64,000 nt of DNA from Methanobacteriaceae archaeon (GCA_029219465.1 JAQXTL010000004.1:434001-498000), one strand, 5' to 3'. Counted from the stretch's first letter, positions 17,407-28,582 are shown. Made by a program: numbers and translations. The notes: generated from the letters alone by a model not told the origin.

Positions 17407-18419
17407 CTAGAAGATTCCCTTATTGATTAAATAAACTCCAAATAAGATGAACAATAATGAGAGGTTTAAAACTGTAAATACAATAAGGTATTTAGTTTTA
17501 AATTCCTCACACTCATCAACAAGAAGTTTATAGGAAATAAGATTTGCCATAGAAGCAATTAGAGTTCCAAAACCACCAATATTGATTCCAATTACAATAG
17601 CTTCGTAATTACTGCTAAAACCTGTAAGAAGCATTGCAGCAGGAACATTGGATATAAATTGAGATGCAATTATTCCGCAAATTACTTCATTTCCTAAAAT
17701 AAAACTTTTGAAAAACATTGTGAAAAATGAAATCCTTTCAAGATTACCTATTAAAATGAAAAGGGCAATGAAAGTCAAAAGCAAATAATAATCAACACCA
17801 AAAAATACTCTTTTAATAAAATTATCCTTATCTACTTCTATTTTATTTATTTTAGGCAATTGAACAGGTTCACTTTTAATAAAAAATATTATAACTGCCA
17901 TAAATATTACAGATACTGCAATATATGGCATCAACAGGAATAGAAATGATAAAAATCCAATACCAGATACTGTATAAAGCACAATATTGTGTGGCGCACC
18001 TATTGGAAGAACCATACATCCAACATTAGCAGCAATAGTCTGCAGACAAACTGTTAATATAATTAAATCTGTACGATTTACTTTTTTTAGAGCTAAAATT
18101 GCAAACGGAACAAAAATAATTAAGGAAACATCATTTGTTATGAAAATTGAACTAAAAAAACAAATGAAAACCAATGCCAAAACTAATAATCGTGCATTAT
18201 TTATTCTTTTTAGGAGTTTTCGAACCAATATCTCAAATTTTTTAAAACTTCAACAACAACCATAATTACAAAAAGTAAGATGATTGTGTCCCAATTAATG
18301 TAATTTAAGTATTCAATACTTGGTTTAACAAAAAAACAAGAGAAGATAGCTAATATTAATGATATAAAAAAGACTATCTCTTTTTTAAAAAAATCAAAAA
18401 TATCAGCATTACTTTTCAT
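17407..18419 (-). pseudogene. Frameshifted SLC13/ArsB-type anion permease
   Basis: Two overlapping frames make one transporter. The first (18419-18210, 69 residues) has two helices and ends VVVEVLKNLRYWFENS; the second (18228-17407) carries on with RKLLKRINNARLL, FITNDVSLIIFVPFAIL, a re-entrant-like GCMVLPIGAPHN and the second-repeat SNVPAAMLL. Adding one A to the A6 run (T6 at 18238-18243 on the plus strand) restores VVVEVLKKFEILVRKLL and a single protein of about 337 residues. The family moves dicarboxylates, arsenite or other anions. It lies 18 bp after the TIGR04076 gene. It is inactive if the sequence is right. Confidence 0.8.
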
Positions 18420-18437
18420 ATTATCTTTATGAATTAT

Positions 18438-18752
18438 CTAATCTGCATCTTCATCAAGAGTTTCTAAAAGAAAACTCACAGGTCTAAATCCGTCATTACA
18501 GGAAATCATTGCAGATTTTTCATTTTTCATCCATCCATCATAAAAATCAGAAGCACCATTAGATAATGCTAATACAAATGGAGAAACACTCTCCCAAGCA
18601 CTGTCACAAAAATCATCCGGTTTTAACCAGCCGTTAGCTATGAAAACCTGACCTTCTTCAACAATACATTCATGTTCTAGAGGATTTTCATATTTTTCAA
18701 TTAAATCATCGTGTCTGACTTTTCTCATAACAGTAATTTTTACTTTTTTCAT
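18438..18752 (-). CDS. TIGR04076 family protein
   Basis: Small cytosolic protein of 104 residues in a family of unknown function found in anaerobic bacteria and archaea. It starts MKKVKITVMRKVRHDDLIEKY, has the acidic/aromatic middle WLKPDDFCDSAWESVSPFVLALSNG, and ends SCNDGFRPVSFLLE; the Cys in ISCNDGFRPV and the one in DDFCDSAW are typical of the family. The ATG overlaps the upstream SAP-domain gene by 4 bp, so the two are translationally coupled. The frameshifted permease follows. Confidence 0.8.
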   Translation of the reverse strand: MKKVKITVMRKVRHDDLIEKYENPLEHECIVEEGQVFIANGWLKPDDFCDSAWESVSPFVLALSNGASDFYDGWMKNEKSAMISCNDGFRPVSFLLETLDEDAD

Positions 18753-19303
18753 AATGCCACCAAATCACTTTTTTCGTAACGATTGTGTCCTTTAAGACTT
18801 TTTTTATACTTCCAACATTTAATTGCATCATCTAAAGACCTATCTTCATTATCTTCGAAGAAATCTCTAATGTATTGGTTGTATTGGAATTGTTTACCTA
18901 TTGTAGTTTTCTGTTTTGAATTTTGAAGATCATAATAAGCTTCAATAGCATCCGCATAGGTTTTATCAGGATTTGATTTGATCCATTTTTGGAAATTAAC
19001 TTTAAATTTAAAGCCTTTACCTATTTCTTTTTCAAAGAATGCTCTTTTATCTTCACTGCATTTGAAATTTTCACCTAGTTTAGCATTTAAGCCAATTTCA
19101 CCGGAAGATGACTTAACTGACTTTTTTGATGGTTCGCTAAGCTTTTCACCAGTAGCTAAATAATGAATAATTCTGTTTTCCAATTCCTGTTTGCTACCAC
19201 TGACTTTTAAATTGTTGCTTCTGCAAAAATCCTTTAATTGTTCTTTTAAAAAGTAATATTGCTTAAACTCATCAGGAGTTAGATCTGAAGTTAATTCAAC
19301 CAT
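18749..19303 (-). CDS. SAP domain protein with C-terminal DUF6434
   Basis: 184 residues. The N-terminal part (about 8-52; LTPDEFKQYYFLKEQLKDFC, then SNNLKVSGSKQELENRIIHYL) matches the helix-turn-helix SAP fold, which binds AT-rich or scaffold DNA or RNA. After a serine/lysine linker (about 53-75) the C-terminal half (about 78-140) has the DUF6434 pattern with SEDKRAFFEKEIGKGFKFKV and NPDKTYADAIEAYYD; a second charged repeat-like segment ends the protein. Role unknown. It is the first gene of a three-gene minus-strand unit with the TIGR04076 protein and the permease. Confidence 0.75.
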   Translation of the reverse strand: MVELTSDLTPDEFKQYYFLKEQLKDFCRSNNLKVSGSKQELENRIIHYLATGEKLSEPSKKSVKSSSGEIGLNAKLGENFKCSEDKRAFFEKEIGKGFKFKVNFQKWIKSNPDKTYADAIEAYYDLQNSKQKTTIGKQFQYNQYIRDFFEDNEDRSLDDAIKCWKYKKSLKGHNRYEKSDLVAL

Positions 19304-19342
19304 AATAATCTAATCCATTAAAATAAAAAAAGAAAAAAGGAA

Positions 19343-20533
19343 TTATCCTTTTGTAATAATACTAATAATGTCTCCGTCTTTTAGCTCATAGTCACTTGCA
19401 ACACGCATGTTTCTTCTTGCATCAACAGCGTGCATGAACTTATCACCGATATCTGTGTGAACAATATAAGCTAATTCACGAGGAGTAGCACCATTTGGAA
19501 CTAAGAAACCATCAGGCAATACATTGCCTTTTTGGTCTGTGTATTTGTGTTCATCTTGAACCGGATAAACAACAATTCTGTTTAATAATTCGAAAATACC
19601 ATAATTTAAAGCATCTTGTACCCCAGTACTTCCATATTTATCTAAGATATTGGTTTGAATGTATTCAAGTGCTTTAAGCTGATTTGGATTTAATTTATCA
19701 GCATCTAAGATTTCGAAATGGTCATCACCAGAAACATAGGAAATTAAACCTGCTTCTGCTGCTTTAACAAGAGCAATTTCAGACTCTGCAGAGGTTGCAA
19801 TTACATTAGGATATTTTTCTTTAATTCTTTCAATGTTTTCAGCAGAATTTGGAAGGTCTGCTTTATTTGCAATAACCATCATCGGTTTAGCTATTTTTAA
19901 GATATTTCTGGTTAATTCAATTAAATCTTCTTCTTCCCATTTATTATAATCAGGATCAACAGTTCTTTTAGCTTCAATAATATCTTCAATTGCTATTCCA
20001 GTACCAGATAGCTGGTCAAATAATACTTTTGCAATATCTAAATGCTCAGCACCAACTTTTCTAATAAGTCTTACCCAGTTTCTTGATAAAATTCCATACA
20101 TCCACATTACAATTTCTTCTTCCAAAAATTGAATGTCTTCTAATGGATCATGACTTCCAGGATCAACTGGATTTCCCTCAAGGTCAGTAGAACCTGAAGC
20201 ATCAATAACATGAATGAAAACTTTAGCTTGCATTAAATCATCTAAAAACTTGTTACCTAATCCTTTTCCTTCATGAGCTCCAGGAACAAGTCCTGCAACA
20301 TCAATTAATTCTATTGGAAGTAATCTTTTTCCATCAATACAAATTGAATTATGAGGATTACAGGTAACTTCTAATTCTTTACATGGACAATCCTTAATTA
20401 CGTGAGCAACAGCTTTGTTCGCATCAATTGTTGTGAATGGATAATTAGCCATTTCCACAGCAGATGCTGTTGCTGAATTAAAAAAAGAGGATTTCCCTAC
20501 ATTTGGTTTTCCACAAACTGCAATTTGAAGCAT
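19343..20533 (-). CDS. YchF/Obg-like GTPase family protein
   Basis: TRAFAC-class P-loop NTPase of the OLA1/YchF group, associated with ribosomes and stress response; bacterial and human members prefer ATP. The 396 residues from ATG 20533 show G1 ([12 protein letters not shown]), switch/G2 ([10 protein letters not shown]), G3 ([19 protein letters not shown]), G4 (NKAD) and a C-terminal TGS domain ending [14 protein letters not shown] cysteine-rich insertion ([12 protein letters not shown]) after G2 is typical of the archaeal form and may hold metal. The upstream GTG is part of the GTGATTATT ribosome site. Transcribed alone. Confidence 0.92.
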   Translation of the reverse strand: MLQIAVCGKPNVGKSSFFNSATASAVEMANYPFTTIDANKAVAHVIKDCPCKELEVTCNPHNSICIDGKRLLPIELIDVAGLVPGAHEGKGLGNKFLDDLMQAKVFIHVIDASGSTDLEGNPVDPGSHDPLEDIQFLEEEIVMWMYGILSRNWVRLIRKVGAEHLDIAKVLFDQLSGTGIAIEDIIEAKRTVDPDYNKWEEEDLIELTRNILKIAKPMMVIANKADLPNSAENIERIKEKYPNVIATSAESEIALVKAAEAGLISYVSGDDHFEILDADKLNPNQLKALEYIQTNILDKYGSTGVQDALNYGIFELLNRIVVYPVQDEHKYTDQKGNVLPDGFLVPNGATPRELAYIVHTDIGDKFMHAVDARRNMRVASDYELKDGDIISIITKG

Positions 20534-20612
20534 AATAATCACTTAATAATTTATAACATCTTAATTTATGTTTTTAAAATTATAAATAGTTTCAGAATGA
20601 TATAGTATTTTA

Positions 20613-21482
20613 ATGACACAAAAAGATATTGACACTCCATCCGCTATGAGAATCCGTCAGGGAATTCAGGATGCTATAACATACTCACTTCCGGATAAAA
20701 AATTCGATTCAAGTAAAATTGAGGTGGTTGAAATTGATATAACCATTGACAATCTTGGATGGAATTTTAATAATTTAAGGATTTTAAACTTGACAGATAT
20801 CCATTTAGGACAATGGATTAATCCAGAATACTTGGATAAACTCATAGATTATGTAAATACACTAAATGTTGATTTAGTTACATTGACTGGAGATTACTTT
20901 TCCTATGTCACCAAAGGATATGAACAATCCCTGCAGGACTCCTTTAAAAAAATAGAATCCAAATATGGAAAATTTGGAGTTTTGGGAAATCATGACCATT
21001 GGATGGGAAGCAAAAAAGTTCGAGACATCTTTACCAATTCAAATGTCATAGATTTAAGCAATGACGTTTACACACTTGAAAAAGATGGTGAATTTTTAAA
21101 TATATGTGGTGTTGACAGCTGTACTGTTTGTGCAGATAATTTAGATAAGGTTTTAGCTAAAATGAAAAAAGATACTCCAAGTATTCTGCTTGCTCATGAA
21201 CCTGACTTTGCTAAACAATCATCTCAAACTAACAGATTTGATTTGCAAATTTCAGGTCATTCCCACGGAGGACAATTCATTATACCTAAATTTGAAACAA
21301 CACCATTTAGAGGCCCAAATTCCAGAAAATATCCTGTTGGAATATATGAAGTAGGAAATATGATACAATATACAAGTAAAGGATTAGGAACTAATTCCTT
21401 TAGATTAAGAGTAAATTGTAAGCCTGAAATTACAATTATTACTCTAAAAACAAATAAAAAACAGGAAATCCTGATAAAATGA
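20613..21482 (+). CDS. Metallophosphoesterase (YaeI-like)
   Basis: Calcineurin-like dimetal phosphoesterase, 289 residues. Metal-ligand motifs are in order: LTDIHLG, LTGDYFS, LGNHDHW, LLAHEPD and SGHSHGGQ. Membrane-associated relatives of the YaeI/YkuE type act on phospholipid or other envelope phosphates, but no signal peptide is evident here. The stop overlaps the next gene start by four bases (ATGA), which couples it to the holin-like/phosphodiesterase protein. The shared operon suggests both act on the same envelope substrate; this is an inference. Confidence 0.88.
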   Translation: MTQKDIDTPSAMRIRQGIQDAITYSLPDKKFDSSKIEVVEIDITIDNLGWNFNNLRILNLTDIHLGQWINPEYLDKLIDYVNTLNVDLVTLTGDYFSYVTKGYEQSLQDSFKKIESKYGKFGVLGNHDHWMGSKKVRDIFTNSNVIDLSNDVYTLEKDGEFLNICGVDSCTVCADNLDKVLAKMKKDTPSILLAHEPDFAKQSSQTNRFDLQISGHSHGGQFIIPKFETTPFRGPNSRKYPVGIYEVGNMIQYTSKGLGTNSFRLRVNCKPEITIITLKTNKKQEILIK

Positions 21483-23593
21483 ATCTCTACAGTTACATTA
21501 AAGCGGCTCCAAACTTAATACTATTTTTAATAGTGAATATGATAGTCATTATAGAAATGACTCAGTTATGTGGTGATTTTAAAATTGGTGATTGGGACAA
21601 TGCATTTTTTATTGTCATAGCCATGAACATAGGATACACTCTCCTATGGCCTTTTTTTAGAAAATACTTTATGAAATTTATGGTCATGACATTTGGACTT
21701 GGAACCATACTTATTGACGGGATTATATTCTACATTGCATGTTTTTTTATCCCAGGAGTTTCTGTTGGTCCTTACGCAGCAATTGAAGTTCCAATCGTAA
21801 TATCCCTTGCAACTACACTTGTTGCAAATATAACAAATACAAATCAATTTGACAAATACCTAAATAAAATCATTGAGCATATTCCTAAAAAAGAAAGTGA
21901 GCCTAAAAATCCTGGAGTCATAATGCTTGAAATAGACGGGCTTTCCATCAATATTCTAAAAAAAGCTATGGATAAAGGCTTAATGCCAACACTTAAAAGC
22001 TGGATTGACAATGATACTCATAATTTAAAAGGCTGGGAAACAGACCTATCATCTCAAACAGGAGCAAGCCAAGCTGGAATTTTACATGGGAATAATGAAA
22101 ATATTGTAGCTTACAGATGGGTTGAAAAGGAAAATAATAATCAGATTGTTGTATCTGGGAAATTAAGCGGTGCTCCATTAGTAGAAAAAAGAATCAGTAA
22201 CGGTGAGGGATTACTTGTTAATGGAATAAGTATCAGCAATATGTTTTCAGGAGACAGTAAAAGTGCACCATTAACCTCATCAAGATTAGGAAAAATAACA
22301 AATATCAACAATGAAACCTTAAATACTGTATTTTTAGATGCATATAACTTCCAGAGAATATTTGCAATGTTTATATGGGATATTTTGGTTGAGCTCAAAT
22401 CTCAAGTCAAACATTACGTAAAAGATATTAAACCTCGTCTTAGACGTGGAATAGTTTATGCTGCAGTAAGAGCAGGAGCGAATGTTGTTCTTCGTGAAGT
22501 TGCAACAAATATCTTAACTGCAGAGATATTGAAAGGTGAAACAGACACAGTTTATTCTACTTTTATGGGATATGATGAAGTTGCTCACCACTCAGGAACT
22601 CAGGATGAAGATGTATGGCCCGTTTTAAGAAAAATTGACTTGCAAATCCAAAGAATAAATTCAATTATTGAAATGAGTGACAGAGAATATAAACTCGTTA
22701 TTTTATCTGATCACGGACAAAGTAACGGTGCAACATTTAAGCAAAGATATGGAATAACACTTGGAAATTACGTTAGAAGCTTACTTCCTGATGACATAAT
22801 GGTTTATAAAAATGAATACAATATTGACCACTTTAGAGATGCAATTATTGGTGAAAATAAACAGATTAAAACCATTAAACAAAAAATGGGAAGTTTACGT
22901 ACTGATATTCTTGATGACAATACTTATGTCCAAAACGTTAGGGGAGGAATGGAAAATAGAAAACCCGCAATAATTTTTGAAAACGAAAGATATCTTAATT
23001 TGAAAAAAAGATATTCCAATAGCTTAGAATACATTACTGGACATGAAAGTACCCAGCAAAGTACAAAAAAGGCAAAAGATTCAGAATTAATTGTAATGGG
23101 ATCTGGAAATCTTGGATTAATTTACTTAACACAGTGGAAACAACGCTTAACCTATGAAGAACTTGTTATGTTATTCCCTGAATTGATACCGGGACTTGTA
23201 AAACATCCAGGAATTGGATTTATCTTGGTAAATTCACTTACAAACGGTGGAATGGTTATTGGAGAAAACGGAATTTATTACTTGGAAAATGATAAAGTAG
23301 TAGGTGAAAATCCAATAGCTAAATTTGGTAAAAATGCTGCAAGACACCTTAAAAGACAAAATTCATTTGACAACATGCCAGATATTATGGTAAACAGTTT
23401 CTATGACGAGAAAACAGAAGAAGTATGTGCATTTGAAGAATTAATTGGAAACCATGGTGGACTTGGAGGAGACCAAACCAAACCATTCATTTTATATCCG
23501 TCTGAATGGGAGGACCCTGGAGAATTAATTGGTGCTTCATCAATACATCATTTCTTAAAAAGAGAAATCAACAATTTAAATCCAAAAAAGTAA
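21479..23593 (+). CDS. Membrane protein with holin-like N-terminus and alkaline-phosphatase-superfamily domain
   Basis: 704 residues. The N-terminal ~125 residues have four hydrophobic helices of the Phage_holin_4_2 type. The rest is a type I phosphodiesterase/nucleotide pyrophosphatase domain with intact metal sites: MLEIDGLS (Asp), the nucleophile region SSQTGASQAGILHG, YDEVAHHSG (Asp and His), LSDHGQ (Asp-His) and GNHGGLGGD (His). A membrane-bound phosphodiesterase or phosphatase on lipid- or polymer-linked phosphate is likely. It overlaps the upstream metallophosphoesterase by 4 bp; cbiE follows after 33 bp. Confidence 0.82.
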   Translation: MNLYSYIKAAPNLILFLIVNMIVIIEMTQLCGDFKIGDWDNAFFIVIAMNIGYTLLWPFFRKYFMKFMVMTFGLGTILIDGIIFYIACFFIPGVSVGPYAAIEVPIVISLATTLVANITNTNQFDKYLNKIIEHIPKKESEPKNPGVIMLEIDGLSINILKKAMDKGLMPTLKSWIDNDTHNLKGWETDLSSQTGASQAGILHGNNENIVAYRWVEKENNNQIVVSGKLSGAPLVEKRISNGEGLLVNGISISNMFSGDSKSAPLTSSRLGKITNINNETLNTVFLDAYNFQRIFAMFIWDILVELKSQVKHYVKDIKPRLRRGIVYAAVRAGANVVLREVATNILTAEILKGETDTVYSTFMGYDEVAHHSGTQDEDVWPVLRKIDLQIQRINSIIEMSDREYKLVILSDHGQSNGATFKQRYGITLGNYVRSLLPDDIMVYKNEYNIDHFRDAIIGENKQIKTIKQKMGSLRTDILDDNTYVQNVRGGMENRKPAIIFENERYLNLKKRYSNSLEYITGHESTQQSTKKAKDSELIVMGSGNLGLIYLTQWKQRLTYEELVMLFPELIPGLVKHPGIGFILVNSLTNGGMVIGENGIYYLENDKVVGENPIAKFGKNAARHLKRQNSFDNMPDIMVNSFYDEKTEEVCAFEELIGNHGGLGGDQTKPFILYPSEWEDPGELIGASSIHHFLKREINNLNPKK

Positions 23594-23626
23594 TCATTAA
23601 TAATAATTTCAAATAAATAAGAAAGT

Positions 23627-24268
23627 ATGGCTAGTGGAAAAATTTTTATTGTCGGAATTGGCCCTGGTGCTTCTGAATACTTAACTAAAAAAGCTATTGA
23701 CACTGTAAAAACTAGTGATTACACTGTTGGAAGTACAAGAGCTATTGAATTATTTGATGATGTTCAAAATAAAATCGATTTTAATGTAAAAAATCTTCTT
23801 GATAAAATAGAAGAAGGTGTTCAATTAGCATGTGATGGAAATACCATATCAATCCTCTCAACTGGAGATCCTGGATTTTCAGGTGTTTTAAATACTGTTT
23901 TAAGAATTTCCAAAGAAAAAAATTTCCCAAAAGAAAACATTGAAGTTGTTCCAGGAATCAGTTCTCTACAGCTTGCAGCTGCAAAATGCCATATTCAATG
24001 GGACAGTGCCAATGTAATGACATTCCACGGAAGAGAAAACATAGAAGACATTTTACCAATTATAAACAATGGAAAAACAACAATTGCTCTTCCTTCAAGA
24101 AAAGTAAAGGACATGGCTCAGTTTTTAATTGATAATGGCGTTGATGAAGACAGAAAAGTTGTTGTCTGTGAGAGATTAAGTTATCCAGATGAAAATATTG
24201 TTGAGTCCACTTTAAAACAAATAGCTCAAAGTGAATTTACTTATATGTGCATTATGGTGATTTATTAG
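23627..24268 (+). CDS. cbiE: Cobalt-precorrin-7 (C5)-methyltransferase
   Basis: SAM-dependent tetrapyrrole methylase acting at C5 of cobalt-precorrin-7 in the anaerobic cobamide pathway. The 213 residues show the family GIGPGASEYLT near the start, STGDPGFSG in the middle and VVPGISSLQLAAAK at the substrate site. In many organisms CbiE is fused to or adjacent to CbiT; neither is true here. Methanogens need cobamides for the Mtr methyltransferase. It is likely read with the two upstream phosphoesterase genes, with a short ribosome site before the ATG (AGAAAGTATG). Confidence 0.9.
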   Translation: MASGKIFIVGIGPGASEYLTKKAIDTVKTSDYTVGSTRAIELFDDVQNKIDFNVKNLLDKIEEGVQLACDGNTISILSTGDPGFSGVLNTVLRISKEKNFPKENIEVVPGISSLQLAAAKCHIQWDSANVMTFHGRENIEDILPIINNGKTTIALPSRKVKDMAQFLIDNGVDEDRKVVVCERLSYPDENIVESTLKQIAQSEFTYMCIMVIY

Positions 24269-24396
24269 GACAATTTAGTCTTAAAAATCATTTTAAAAAA
24301 CATTTATCATTTATTTTTAAGAATAAAACTTATATAATTCATATATCAATCTTTAATCGTTGATTTGACAAAAAAATTAACAAAAAAGATGATAAT

Positions 24397-27207
24397 ATGA
24401 ATAAAAAAATAAACACCCTGTGTTTCATTTTCATATTTCTTTTTTTAATAGGCACTGTTTGTGCAGCAGATAGTGAAAATGAAACCAAACTAACCCAAAC
24501 AAACCAAAACCAGGAATTAAGTACAACAACCAATACATTAGCTGTCAGCCAGGTAAAGCAAAAAGTCACACTGGATGCGCCTGATTTAAAAATGTATTAT
24601 AAAGACGGAAGTAAATTCAAAGTAACAGTAAAAGACAAAAACAAAAAGCCCATAAAAAAATCAAAGGTCGAATTTAGTATAAACAACCAGAAATACACAA
24701 AAACAACCAATGACAAGGGAGTAGCTTATCTGGACATAAATCTGAAAAGTGGAACTTACAGCATTCTAACAAAGTTTGTAGGTACAAGCAAATACCAGGA
24801 GCAGTCTAAAAAAAGCACAATAACTATAAAAAGCACGATAAAATCCAGTAATTTCGAAAAATATTATACAAATACAGAACAATACAAAGCAACGTTTTAC
24901 ACAAAAAGTGGAGCCATGATGAAAAACACCGCAGTTAAATTTAAGCTGAACAATAAGCTATACACCCCTAAAACTAATTCATATGGTATTGCAAAGTTAT
25001 CTGTAAGTCTAAAGCCTGGAAAGTACTCCATTTTAATAACCAATCCAAAAACACTGGAAAGTGTTACAAGAACCATTACTATAAAAACACTAATTGAAAC
25101 AAAAGATTTGACATTTAATGAAAATACTGTTGGAAAATTTAATGTTAAGATCCTAAATAGTAATGGAAAAGCAGCAGCCAGTAAAAAAGTTACAATAACC
25201 TTAAATGGAAAGATATATTCAAAAATAACAAATAAAAACGGACTTGTGACTTTAAACATTAACCTAAAAGCTGGAACCTACCAGATAACAACTGCTTACT
25301 CAAATCTTAAGAATGTAAATAAAATTAAGATAAATCCTGTTAAAATATCTAGTTTTACCCATACAACAATAATTCCAAGTTATGTTAATGTTACAGTACC
25401 AATTGCATTTAACTATCCAGGATACACACTAAAGACAGGATTTAACGGTATAATAAAAATGCCTAAAAACGAGATATTTAATGTTCAAATCAAAGACAAA
25501 ACATATACATTTTCAACTATAAAGTTTTCAGGAATTGATTCTATAGTGCTTGAGCCTAAAAATAGCTTTTTAATTCCATTTGATGGAACTGGCGTGCAAA
25601 TCAATCCGGATAAATCAAAATTTACAAAAGACGGAATTATAATCACAAGAATCAATGATGCTACTCAAATCGAATATAAAAGTAAAACCAAACAAAATAC
25701 TGAATTATTTGGATTTTATACAGGTAGAGGACTGCAGTTTAGTGAAACATTAACATATATGGAAAAGGATGTTAGAACTGCCAAAATCACATTTAAAGCC
25801 ATGAGTTTTGATGAAACTGGTTTAAAATATAGTGTAGCAAAATTTTATGGAAAAACCATCTATGATTTTAATTATAAAAGCTATTATGAAATAACCGGAA
25901 ATAATACTGACTCAATTAAATTTGCAAAAACTCAAACTCCTGTAACACTAAGCTATTTTGGTAATTCTATAGTAGGAGACATTCCAAAAGAAGATATAAT
26001 GACAAAATTTGAGATTAATGGTGTTGAAGAGCTTGAAAAACAAGAAACAATAAGTTACGGTTTTGATGAAAACTATAGAGCAAATATGGGCTTTGAAGTT
26101 TTACAGACATACACCATAATCAATGAAAAGATAACCAAATATTTGTTAGAAAGCTGGATGTCTAAAAATGCAACCTACATTAATAGATTTGCGGTTATGG
26201 ATATGTATGGAATGCATTTGGCATCACTTGAAACAGCATGGATTGCAGATGTTCTTGCAGATAAATCCTCAAATGAATTTGATGTTAATTGGAAAAGAGA
26301 CAAAACATTGACAATAGTAGGTGGAATAAACTTAGAAGATACTTATTTGAATATCTTAAATTCTGATATGGGAATGACCGTAAGTGGAGATGAAAACAAT
26401 TCAGCTTTATTTAGACTAATAAATTCCATTAATTTACCTAATATTGAAGAATATGTTCTTTTGAAAATAACTGAAAATGATGCTGATAAAATTCAAAATT
26501 CCCTTGATAACGTCTTTATGTCAATATTGGACAATAATTTCAGCATGGTACAAATAGATGATATGTTTTACATCTTTTCTGACAGTGATAAAAAATCTGC
26601 AATAATTTTGAATACAAGTAGTGGAATTGCAAGTGTAATTTTAGCCAGAAATTCCGTTTATAAAGGATCATCATCACCAACATCAAAAAATTACTGTGGT
26701 TTTTGTAATCTTGTTGAAGATACCATAAATGGAATTAAAAATACCATTTCAAAAATACAGGACCTCACTTCTAATAAAACACACCCACTATCAAGACTTT
26801 TGTATTATGCCACATCACTATTTTCAAAGGAGTTTAGTGGTCTTAAATCCTTAGGAATGAGCATGATTACAACTATGGCATTAATACAAACTACAGGAAC
26901 TACATATAGAAACGAAATAGCCGAGAAAGAAGACTGGCATGAACTAATGGATAAAATAACCTTTACAAGACCAGGATATTTACAATCAAAAAAAGTCTAC
27001 AATATTCCAAATAAAAATAGCGGATATGATTTTATTGAAGTGAAAATCAAAAGTGATATGAGCTTAGATAGGGAAAATGCGATATATATTAGTAATAAAA
27101 ACACAAGACAATTAACCAAAGAAGAAACCTATGAGTATTTCAGCGAGGATTACTGGACACCATTCAGTATGCCTAAGAAATATTGGGATAAAAGTTGGAA
27201 CGGGTGA
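24397..27207 (+). CDS. Large secreted protein with three Ig-like repeats
   Basis: 936 residues. A signal peptide (1-23, ending VCAA) is followed by a Thr/Asn/Gln-rich stretch and three repeats of about 85 residues (about 58-145, 146-230, 231-315), each with K.YT..TN..G.A.L.I.LK.GTY pattern typical of Ig-like repeats in Methanobrevibacter adhesin-like proteins. The remaining ~620 residues have no motif I recognise. A CGFC pair sits near residue 769. No C-terminal membrane helix is seen. The coupled downstream gene encodes a small membrane protein that may anchor or export it. A TATA element lies near 24328. Confidence 0.72.
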   Translation: MNKKINTLCFIFIFLFLIGTVCAADSENETKLTQTNQNQELSTTTNTLAVSQVKQKVTLDAPDLKMYYKDGSKFKVTVKDKNKKPIKKSKVEFSINNQKYTKTTNDKGVAYLDINLKSGTYSILTKFVGTSKYQEQSKKSTITIKSTIKSSNFEKYYTNTEQYKATFYTKSGAMMKNTAVKFKLNNKLYTPKTNSYGIAKLSVSLKPGKYSILITNPKTLESVTRTITIKTLIETKDLTFNENTVGKFNVKILNSNGKAAASKKVTITLNGKIYSKITNKNGLVTLNINLKAGTYQITTAYSNLKNVNKIKINPVKISSFTHTTIIPSYVNVTVPIAFNYPGYTLKTGFNGIIKMPKNEIFNVQIKDKTYTFSTIKFSGIDSIVLEPKNSFLIPFDGTGVQINPDKSKFTKDGIIITRINDATQIEYKSKTKQNTELFGFYTGRGLQFSETLTYMEKDVRTAKITFKAMSFDETGLKYSVAKFYGKTIYDFNYKSYYEITGNNTDSIKFAKTQTPVTLSYFGNSIVGDIPKEDIMTKFEINGVEELEKQETISYGFDENYRANMGFEVLQTYTIINEKITKYLLESWMSKNATYINRFAVMDMYGMHLASLETAWIADVLADKSSNEFDVNWKRDKTLTIVGGINLEDTYLNILNSDMGMTVSGDENNSALFRLINSINLPNIEEYVLLKITENDADKIQNSLDNVFMSILDNNFSMVQIDDMFYIFSDSDKKSAIILNTSSGIASVILARNSVYKGSSSPTSKNYCGFCNLVEDTINGIKNTISKIQDLTSNKTHPLSRLLYYATSLFSKEFSGLKSLGMSMITTMALIQTTGTTYRNEIAEKEDWHELMDKITFTRPGYLQSKKVYNIPNKNSGYDFIEVKIKSDMSLDRENAIYISNKNTRQLTKEETYEYFSEDYWTPFSMPKKYWDKSWNG

Positions 27208-27521
27208 TGGAAATAAAAAATAAAATCATATTGGGACTAATTATTGTTGTGTTCCTTTTATTGGCCATTTATCCAAATAATTATCCTTTATGGGATTCAT
27301 TATTTATCGTGTGTGCATTTTTAACAGGTATTAGAGCATTTTTAAGTGATGAACCTCAAAAACTAAAAAATTTACACATTGTAGTTAAAATTGGATTAAT
27401 ATTGGGAATATCAGTTGGAGTTTATGAAGCGTTAACTGTAGGACATTTCATTTATTCAACAGCAATATTATTGGTAAGCGAACTAATAGACACATTATTA
27501 GAAATAAAAAAAGAGATTTAA
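27207..27521 (+). CDS. Small three-helix membrane protein
   Basis: 104 residues from ATG 27207, which shares its first base with the stop codon of the upstream secreted protein gene (TGATG). Three hydrophobic helices are visible (about 6-22, 26-40 and 56-95 with a break), and the tail is short and charged (LLEIKKEI). No named family is recognised. Translational coupling suggests that it works with the large secreted protein. Confidence 0.6.
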   Translation: MEIKNKIILGLIIVVFLLLAIYPNNYPLWDSLFIVCAFLTGIRAFLSDEPQKLKNLHIVVKIGLILGISVGVYEALTVGHFIYSTAILLVSELIDTLLEIKKEI

Positions 27522-27549
27522 AAGTTAAAATAATAATTTATTTTAACTT
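27522..27549. terminator. Bidirectional hairpin between convergent genes
   Basis: A perfect 12-bp stem, AAGTTAAAATAA (27522-27533) with TTATTTTAACTT (27538-27549), encloses TAAT. T-rich sequence follows on the plus side. It separates the small membrane protein from the Get3/ArsA gene. Confidence 0.65.
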
Positions 27550-27559
27550 ATTTTATTTT

Positions 27560-28582
<1,023 letters not shown>

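Noticed and set aside
24897-25259. 120-codon open frame on the minus strand
   Set aside because: Antisense to the Ig-repeat region; its regularity comes from the repeats of the real gene.
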